Positions 57,496-64,000 of a stretch of 64,000 nucleotides of DNA are shown here, piece by piece. A model generated the notes under the pieces. That model searched no databases. It had not been told where the DNA came from and saw nothing but the letters and a program-made list of their open reading frames with translations. Origin of the DNA: Rotaria sp. Silwood1. Taxonomy: Eukaryota; Rotifera; Eurotatoria; Philodinida; Philodinidae. The stretch spans positions 897,837-961,836 of the forward strand of contig CAJNOP010000055.1 in NCBI GenBank assembly GCA_905250075.1, read 5' to 3'. The translations under genes were made by a program, and so were the position numbers. Numbering within the stretch: position 1 is the first letter of the stretch; the number at the start of each line of letters is the position of its first letter.

Positions 57496-58302
57496 TTATG
57501 ATGCCCATCTTTCTAATTCGGCCAATTGATCACTCTTTGCTTTGTTAGATGATGCACTTGCTGGTTGACTATAAGCTGGAATAGGATGAGCCGGAACTGA
57601 TGGTAATGGAATTTGACGCAAATCATTTGCAAGAGCTTCTTGTTCTAATTGTGCTAATTCATCTTCAAGTTCACGTTCATCTATGTCAGCACCAAAACCT
57701 AAACAAAATTCAAATTAAATAAAAACAAACAACAATCTGAATGCTTGTTCATACCAACAGGACTTGAAATAGCATTAGCAATTTCATTAGATAATTCATG
57801 TTGTTCAGCTAATTCATCCATTATATCTTGAACACTATCAACATCAAGTTCTTTATGAACATTTTTTAATGCACTTGTGGCACCTTGAAGTGCAGTAAAT
57901 GCTTGACCATTCATAGCTGCATTCTAAATTCAATTAAAATTATTAAACTAAAAAAAAAAATATTCTCTTGAACAAATAAAAGTTTACTTGTAAAGCTTCA
58001 CGTTGATATTCAAGTGTTGTTAATGTTCCATCGATTTGTTGTAGAGTTTTTTCTAAACGTTTTTTTCTCTTCAGAGCATTTAATGCATTCCGTTTATTTG
58101 TTCTTGCATCACGACGAGCAATTGCTGTTTCTTCATTAATTTTTGCTTCTAAATGTTCAACTTTTTTATTAAGAACATCTTCAACATCACGTAACTGTTG
58201 TATTGCTTCTTGTGGTGTTTGTGCTGTTTTCATTTTAGCACCACCTTTTGATGAACCACCAAACATACGAGATAAAACACCACCTTTATTATTACCACTC
58301 AT
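57496..58302 (-). CDS. CHMP4: Charged multivesicular body protein 4 (ESCRT-III)
   Basis: Three exons, 58302-57988, 57923-57755 and 57698-57496, join in phase and give 228 residues; human CHMP4B has 224. Family blocks: SRMFGG at the N terminus, TPQEAIQQLRDVEDVLNKK, NKRNALNALKRKKRLEKTLQ, QIDGTLTTLEYQREALQNAA, DVDSVQDIMDELAEQHELSN, ISSPVGFGADIDERELEDEL, and the ALIX-binding end QLAELERWAS. It polymerises into the filaments that perform membrane scission and recruit VPS4. The start MSGNNKGG was chosen because it is the first ATG of the frame. The introns are 64 and 56 bp. Confidence 0.92.
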
Positions 58303-61300
58303 TGCAAAGATATATCCCAAAATATTGATATTTCAGATGCTTATGAATAATTGACGTCGGACGTCAGAAGAATGAGTTATTTGATAAACAACAACAAATG
58401 ATTTATATAAAGTTAACTGATGAATTTGTCATTCGAATTATTCTAGTATCATGACTAACCATTCTTTTTTTTTATTCGATGAAATTTTTCTATGGAGAAA
58501 AATGACATTAAAATAGATGTCACCTAAATACGGATACATAAACTTTTGATATTGAATATTGACTGGTTTCTTAACAGTTATAAGAAAAAGAAACATATTT
58601 TAAGATCGAAAAGGCATAATCGTAAACACACGTAGAAAAATTCTTACTTTTTAAAAATTATATATGCACCTTGTGAGCTCACAAAAGTTTTTTCTGCGTC
58701 TATCCTATTTCACGTACTTTTTTCTCTCAGTCACATTAGTGACTTCTCTAAAAAAGACGATCATCGTATGCTAAGCTGCACTTATCGAGTACATATCTGT
58801 TACATTTTGAATTCAGCAAATAATTCAATAGTCAGTATTTATTTTTGTGTAGATTAATTTGACCAAATAATCGAACAGTAATTATTTCTTATAATTAAAG
58901 AAATAATGTTTCGTGTGTTTCTAGACGAGCGGAAAGACAACTGGTCCTTCTCTTGCATGAAAAAAGCATGTGAATATGAGTATAATTCGAGAGAAGATCT
59001 ATACTCATACCTACATACTTCGATACATTGTCAATATTCATATTGGTAAAAATCAAGTCTCCTCTTGAAAAATCGTAATCAGGTTAGAGTGGAATCTTTG
59101 AATTATGTTTTAGCTCTTCAAAATGGAAAAGGACAGTGCTTCATTCTTTATGGATCACTCATTATATATATATATATATTGATATTTTCAGCACATGGAT
59201 GTGGATAAACAAGAGATAAAAAGAAACACAACTGAGAATGAAATCGATGTCATCAAGCGCAAACTGGAATTTTCCAGAAAATACATGAACAAAGAAATCT
59301 ACATCTTGTTTTCTTAATTTGATTATATTGATAGGCAAAGCTTCACATAAATGCAAACTGCAAACTATCTTACGTTTAATCAAACCTGTTGCGTGTTACC
59401 ACAAAGAAGAATAATAAACATTTGGAAGTCCCTTATTTCACATCATATATTGCAGAAGAACTCGGTTACTGTTTTTTTTTTCACCCTTTTTTAATTTTAA
59501 TGTTGATTTATTGGTCAAAGTAGATATTCCATAAGATTTGGTGAAGATATCTGTTTAATATTGCTCGTGTTAATTATTTTCGTCACCGCTAAATTAGAAG
59601 AAGTGTCTCACGAAAATAAATTGAATTTCGTGAAGGATTACAGAATTGACCGTGTTTTAGTGCATCTTCTACATGCTATGAGTGTCAATCGCCATACTAT
59701 AATCTAATATCAACTCGAATTCATAGACACAAATAGAGACGTCTCGTGTCAGACAATAGTGAACTGTTACGCTTTGAGCTACCTGCAGAGAAGCTTCTGC
59801 ACAGAGCAAAAGATTCAGTAGGTATTATGTTAAAATATCAATACAAGTGATTCTAGTAGTTTTCAATTGAAAAATTGTTTTAAATATCATATACGACTAA
59901 TTATATGCAATGCTGCAGGATAGCAAACGTTTTTTATGAGATAACGAAACAGAACTATAGCACTCTCATGGTATATATTCTGTACGTTTTTTCTTTCAAC
60001 TACATGTATCACTCACCACATGCACCTCCATTGAGTAAAATCGAAAAATTATCGCATCACAACGTAGAAACTATCGAAATCGAGTCAAAGTTTTCGTATA
60101 TATAGGAACAAAGAGCTAAAAAAGTCAACAATTAACTTTCCTAGTGTTGGAATCTGGTACGAAACATATCACTAACATTATGCGACTCTAATAAACTTCA
60201 CTAGTGTGACAAGTCTTGCCAAAAATTGAAGAGACAGCATCATATCGCTCAATACAGCAAAATTGAAAATCTCATTCATGAGTATGTACGAATGATTTCT
60301 TATTCAATTAGAACAAATAGCATGAGATGATGAATAAAGTGGCTCATGACGTGAGCTTTTTGTTGAATGTAAAGCAGAGCTACAAGTTCTACTAGAAAAT
60401 AGATATTTCACCACATCCATATTCACACTCACATACTAATAATTTAGTAATTTTAGCAATAGAATAGAAAAAACAACGTATTCTTTTGTATTCAAATATC
60501 ATCAAGTTGCTCCCATCGTCAATTCGTATAGAATAGTTTTATATCTCAATGTTTGAAGGATATCATAAATTTTTGTAACACAAACTCATTACGAATGTTT
60601 GTTCGTTTACATTCTTACTCATATCGTTTTAATTCAATTGAAATGAAGCTAGTTCGTATGTACCGCAAAGGTAGTTTACGACAAACGCCTATTATTGTAG
60701 AAAATATAAATCAATTTTTAGTGAACTTGAATAATAGGTTTAGATTTTCCTTAATAAAAAAAAATGGATATACTTTTCACTATTTGTGATGACTGATAAG
60801 TTTAGTAGAATGTACTGTTTTTTTTTTTGAGTCAGGTTTAAAAATAAAACAAAATAAGGTGTTGTTGCTTTAAATTGTCATCTAATCAATGGATTTGATG
60901 CATCAACAGCAGATCTTGATTTTTTTGGCTAAGTGGTACTTGAATTTCGTTTACTAAAGCACATTGATTAGTTGAAATGGAAGACCAAGTCAAAAATTTT
61001 TAAAAGAAAAATTTACTCACAGAATTGTAGTTGCATTTGTTCTGTCCAAATAAAAAAAAACCGTACACGTCGAATTCAACTTACATTTAGACAAGAACAT
61101 TCAAACATTATATTCTTATTGTATACTTTTGATCTGGATATCAGCACTCACACCCTTCGCTATTGGATAGGAGCTCCCAATGGATACAGATACTGATAAC
61201 GTATAGAATTAAACAACAAAATGAGCATTATTAGAAAAATAGTTTCACATAGCTCTTCAATTCGATTATTGATTGTCTATTAAACAGTCAGCTAGAGAAA

Positions 61301-61540
61301 CCAAGTTTAATGCCTAAGACTTCATGAAAAAATTTGAAAAAAGCTAAATAGGAACATGCCTCTATCTATCTCTACGTTTGCGTTTATTGATAGGTCAAAA
61401 TTCATTATTTTACATTTAGGCGAGAGAGCAAAAACACGTCCGATGTTTGCACAACATTGACAATGAAAGGTCAACTATATATGATGAATATGTTTATAGG
61501 CACAGCACTTTATTCCACGAAAAGTACAACAGCAGACACA
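58303..61540. other. Long AT-rich intergenic region
   Basis: No supported gene. An AT dinucleotide run lies at 59164-59179. A frame at 60553-60789 (plus, MKDIINFCNTNSLRMFVRLH) and a short minus-strand stretch near 59680-59815 (ESFALCRSFSAGSSKRNSSL) look mildly coding but have no family match or splice partners. The promoter and a 5' UTR exon of the F-box gene should lie at the right end (acceptor TATGTTTATAG, about 61499). Confidence 0.35.
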
Positions 61541-62482
61541 ATGGATCGATTGTCGTGTGAATTATTACATTATATTCTTTGGTATATTGATCAACCGTTA
61601 GATCTTTTTCGAATGTCTTGTGTCTGTAGTCGTTGGCGATGTTTCATTATGAACGATGAATATTTTCTCAATCAATGGTTTTCTCAATCATTAGAACACT
61701 CGCAAGAATCATTTCAGAGTTCTTGGCCTTACTTCAGCAAAGGTGATAAACTAAAGTTACTGTCAAATATCGCTCGATCATCATTTCCTGTTAATCTTCG
61801 ATCGAACGAATGGTGTGTTCTACCTTGGCCTGTTTCAAGATATTTATCTTATGATAAAAATTCTTCTAGTTATTATTATCCTATTTCGCTCGTTCGTTCG
61901 TCTCATTCGTTTTCCTTCTGGCTCTTCTTACCTTCTGAATGTTATTTTAAAATACAAATTACAAATTTGAGTGTCAACGGTGTAGTTATCTGGCTGCGTA
62001 GTGATCAAAAATATCATTGCGATAATGGGAAGCACATATCTATTGCTGATCAGTGGATTCATGTTGTTGTTAGCAAAATCGATTCGCAGTTAAATTATCA
62101 AATATGTATCAACGGACAATATCTTTCAAAACTCGATCGACACGATATATCCTTAATCGAGACGGAGCGAAGTCCCATTTCTTCGCAGAATATTATACTT
62201 TTTCGCAGGTTTGACAAAAATTCATTAGGAACATCTGGCGAAATTCATATTGCCAATCTCATTGTTTTCAAGCGATGTTTGACACTTACCGAAATGCGAG
62301 CTATTCATCAACAGAAAACATCAATCAAACAAGTCAAAGTTGGTACTTATATCACCAACAAAAAACACAACAGAAACGTCAACTATCATAGCAATTCGAA
62401 TTATTTCTCATATAAATTCATTTTTTTATTGTTTCTTGTATTTCTGATATTATTGATTTGTTATTTTCTCTCAAATATATAA
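61541..62482 (+). CDS. F-box protein with concanavalin-A-like domain and C-terminal anchor, 313 residues
   Basis: The F-box comes first (about 1-40, MDRLSCELLHYILWYIDQPL then LFRMSCVCSRWR), the Skp1-binding module of SCF ubiquitin ligases. About 85-265 resembles a LamG/concanavalin-A-like jelly roll: SHSFSFWLFLPSECYFKIQI, ADQWIHVVVSKIDSQLNYQI then CINGQ, and GEIHIANLIVFKRCLTLTEM, the usual 'W-x-H-V-x-V' and '…I-x-N-x-x-x-F-x-R-x-L' layout of these folds. The last 20 residues are hydrophobic (FIFLLFLVFLILLICYFLSN) and would anchor the protein in a membrane with the F-box in the cytosol. A start at 61463 would add 26 residues, but an acceptor-like site near 61499 makes 61541 more likely. It is probably an adaptor for a membrane-bound SCF ligase; the target is unknown. 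Confidence 0.75.
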   Translation: MDRLSCELLHYILWYIDQPLDLFRMSCVCSRWRCFIMNDEYFLNQWFSQSLEHSQESFQSSWPYFSKGDKLKLLSNIARSSFPVNLRSNEWCVLPWPVSRYLSYDKNSSSYYYPISLVRSSHSFSFWLFLPSECYFKIQITNLSVNGVVIWLRSDQKYHCDNGKHISIADQWIHVVVSKIDSQLNYQICINGQYLSKLDRHDISLIETERSPISSQNIILFRRFDKNSLGTSGEIHIANLIVFKRCLTLTEMRAIHQQKTSIKQVKVGTYITNKKHNRNVNYHSNSNYFSYKFIFLLFLVFLILLICYFLSNI

Positions 62483-62989
62483 GTCATACTATTATAGAAG
62501 AATCTTTATCGTCATTCGAAGTTCTAAATTTACGATTTAGAAGTTGAAACTCTGTTAAAATGTGTTTCTCCAATCATTGACCATCAGTTCTTGCTTGTTG
62601 GATCATAGACAAGAATGACTGGGACAGGACATATCCGTAAAGCAGTGATAGATGGGCATCACTCAGTTTTATGATGCCACAATTCTATCCCAGTCCTCCT
62701 ATCCGAGGCCTTGTTCGGAATTGATTTGACCGATAGCTTCAAGTTATGAATCAGACATGAGAATTATTTCGTCGATATTCTTGTCAACAGAATGCTCGGT
62801 AAATAATTCTTGCAATGCAACATTTGATGAAGAAGAGTGTGTAATGGCGTGTTTCATTCGAAAATCGACGGGGTATGTGTGAAAGTGAATCTTTTCTTCC
62901 TTCATACACTTTCCACACGCACACCCTCATTCATATCGTTTTTCAACTGTTCTGAGAAGTAGATATTGATTACCGAAAATAAAATATAG
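62483..62989. other. Spacer with a foldable 80-nt stretch
   Basis: No gene seen. GACTGGGA (62617-62624) and TCCCAGTC (62688-62695) are inverted copies, with GGCATCA/TGATGCC nested between them (62655-62677), so 62617-62695 could fold into a stem-loop. The DNA just before 62990 ends in a splice-acceptor-like AAAATATAG. Confidence 0.4.
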
Positions 62990-63269
62990 TGCCAGTCCGT
63001 AATTTCATTTATGTCGATCTTCACTTTTTGTATCTATTACCACAACAAAAATTAAATGATCTTCATTATCAAGAATCTGATTCAGTATTATCATCGTCAT
63101 CCACAAATTTAAAGAATTATCTTCTAGTCATCATGATACACGACCAAAATTGATTTCATCCACACTCATTCATCATCAAATGATAATTATTTATTTGTGT
63201 CCGGAAAAAAGAGAATACGAACACTATCGACAACAACATCGACTTGAAGAATTAAGTCCATATCTATAA
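62990..63269 (+). pseudogene. Terminal coding remnant of an unrecognised gene
   Basis: After an acceptor-like AAAATATAG (to 62989) the plus strand reads PVRNFIYVDLHFLYLLPQQK and on to SVLSSSSTN in one frame. Near 63110-63125 coding character moves to another frame, KELSSSHHDTRPKLISSTLI, and runs through CPEKREYEHYRQQHRLEELS to a stop at 63269. One small indel would explain the shift. No family is recognised. It may be a decayed last exon or a real gene with a sequencing error. Confidence 0.35.
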
Positions 63270-63553
63270 AAAGAAAAAACGTTTTTCTCAATTATCTACT
63301 CCTCGTCATATTAATTTATGAGAGCTGGTTAAGTTCTAATTTTTGGAGATAATCACTATAAATATTTCGAAGTCTGCCATGTTTCATAAGAGAATTTTAA
63401 CAAAAGTGATAATAATACTAATAATTGAATAGAAAATGATATCAGGAACAAATAGAAACTAGTCAAAGAATCAATATTGCGCTAGAAAGAAAAGAAGAAA
63501 GGAAATTCTACTCGAAATACCGAAATAATTAAGGCTAAAATGCTTCTCTGAGT

Positions 63554-63961
63554 GATGTCATAATCCCGTTACACCGGGTATCCACCGCGAAACAGCAATT
63601 ACCACAACGGTAATGATATCACTCTGTGCCATGGAAACTATATACTTTTTAAAGTTGAGCGTTTCGAGTGGTTTTGGTGTATTACTCCAAGTGTAATGAC
63701 ATCGCTGTGTGCAATAGAAACAATATACTTTGTAAAGTTGAGCGTTTTGAGTGGTTTTGGTGTATTACCCCGGGGGAATGACATCGTTACACCAAATCCA
63801 CTCAAAACGCTCAACTTGTACTATATATAGTTTATGTAAGGGGTATTGAAGTCATTACTCCTGTTCGTAAATTACAGATCGGGGAAGTGAATACACTTGA
63901 TTACTCTGCGGATATTTTGACAGTTGGCTCTCGATACCCAGTGTAATGGTATTATGACATC
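63554..63961. mobile_element. Palindromic MITE with internal tandem and inverted repeats
   Basis: The left end GATGTCATAATCCCGTTACA (63554 on) and the right end, in complement GATGTCATAATACCATTACA (from 63961), match in 25 bp with about four differences. Inside, an 83-bp unit (GTTGAGCGTTTYGAGTGGTT) repeats at 63611-63693 and 63694-63776, and a partial inverted copy (CACTCAAAACGCTCAACTTG) follows at 63797-63820. No open frame. The target duplication could not be identified. Confidence 0.65.
63611..63776 (+). repeat. Two tandem 83-bp units
   Basis: Each unit starts TAATGAYATC and contains TATACTTTNTAAAGTTGAGC followed by GAGTGGTTTTGGTGTATTAC. The copies differ at about ten positions. They lie inside the palindromic MITE. 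Confidence 0.8.
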
Positions 63962-64000
63962 TATGGTCCATGAGAACAATTTTTTTCCCGTTCCGTTTCG

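Noticed and set aside
61457-61540. N-terminal extension of the F-box protein
   Set aside because: A splice-acceptor-like site near 61499 separates it from the F-box, and the extension has no protein-like features.
1-64000. LTR retroelements, Polintons, endogenous virus copies, CRISPR arrays, telomeric repeats
   Set aside because: I saw no reverse transcriptase, integrase, capsid or envelope-like frames, no paired long terminal repeats, no regularly spaced short repeats, and no telomere-type arrays.

Overview
The window reads as metazoan nuclear DNA, most likely from a bdelloid rotifer (Adineta/Rotaria type). It is visibly AT-rich. Its genes are split by very short GT-AG introns, often 45-60 bp. 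It carries animal and ciliary genes (LZTFL1, ESCRT-III CHMP4, the gamma subunit of NAD-isocitrate dehydrogenase, a LIM protein, a lamin-tail protein, a class A GPCR), together with kelch-repeat and F-box genes of the kind common in bdelloids. Species assignment is inference; no marker gene here settles it. Gene models were built by eye from reading frame, splice-site phase and family resemblance.

Layout. 1-5.6 kb: a possible first exon at the left edge, a decayed piggyBac transposase on the minus strand whose outer end meets a second inverted copy at TTAA sites, a tRNA-like fragment and an F-box-like relic. 5.6-7.1 kb: a non-autonomous hAT element with an 8-bp target duplication. 8.6-9.6 kb: an intact GPCR. 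12.8-14.5 kb: a broken kelch-repeat gene. 16.4-16.8 kb: a three-exon LIM (CRP/CRIP-like) gene. 20.7-22 kb: a RING/TRAF-type zinc-finger membrane protein. 23.6-24.2 kb: coding remnants. 25.36-25.77 kb: three identical tRNA-Gln(TTG) genes in tandem. 27.1-27.5 kb: a small orphan gene. 30.0-30.9 kb: LZTFL1.

32.1-39.4 kb is a transposon block: a 1.3-kb element with perfect 35-bp terminal inverted repeats, abutting a Helitron (Rep HUH plus Pif1-type helicase, decayed) that has a palindromic MITE inserted in its leader. 39.9-41.9 kb: a lamin-tail-domain protein in seven exons. 45.6-48.5 kb: an unrecognised type II membrane protein in five exons. 51.3-52.9 kb: IDH3G in nine exons. 54.2-55.4 kb: a membrane-anchored alpha/beta hydrolase. 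56.3-58.3 kb: two tail-to-tail CHMP4 paralogs, one intronless and one with three exons. 61.5-62.5 kb: an F-box protein with a concanavalin-A-like domain and a C-terminal anchor. The right edge holds a coding remnant and a palindromic MITE with internal tandem repeats.

The genes do not form one pathway. The strongest local relations are the ESCRT-III pair and the density of cut-and-paste and rolling-circle elements. All transposons recognised here are plain DNA transposons. No LTR or capsid-bearing element was recognised.
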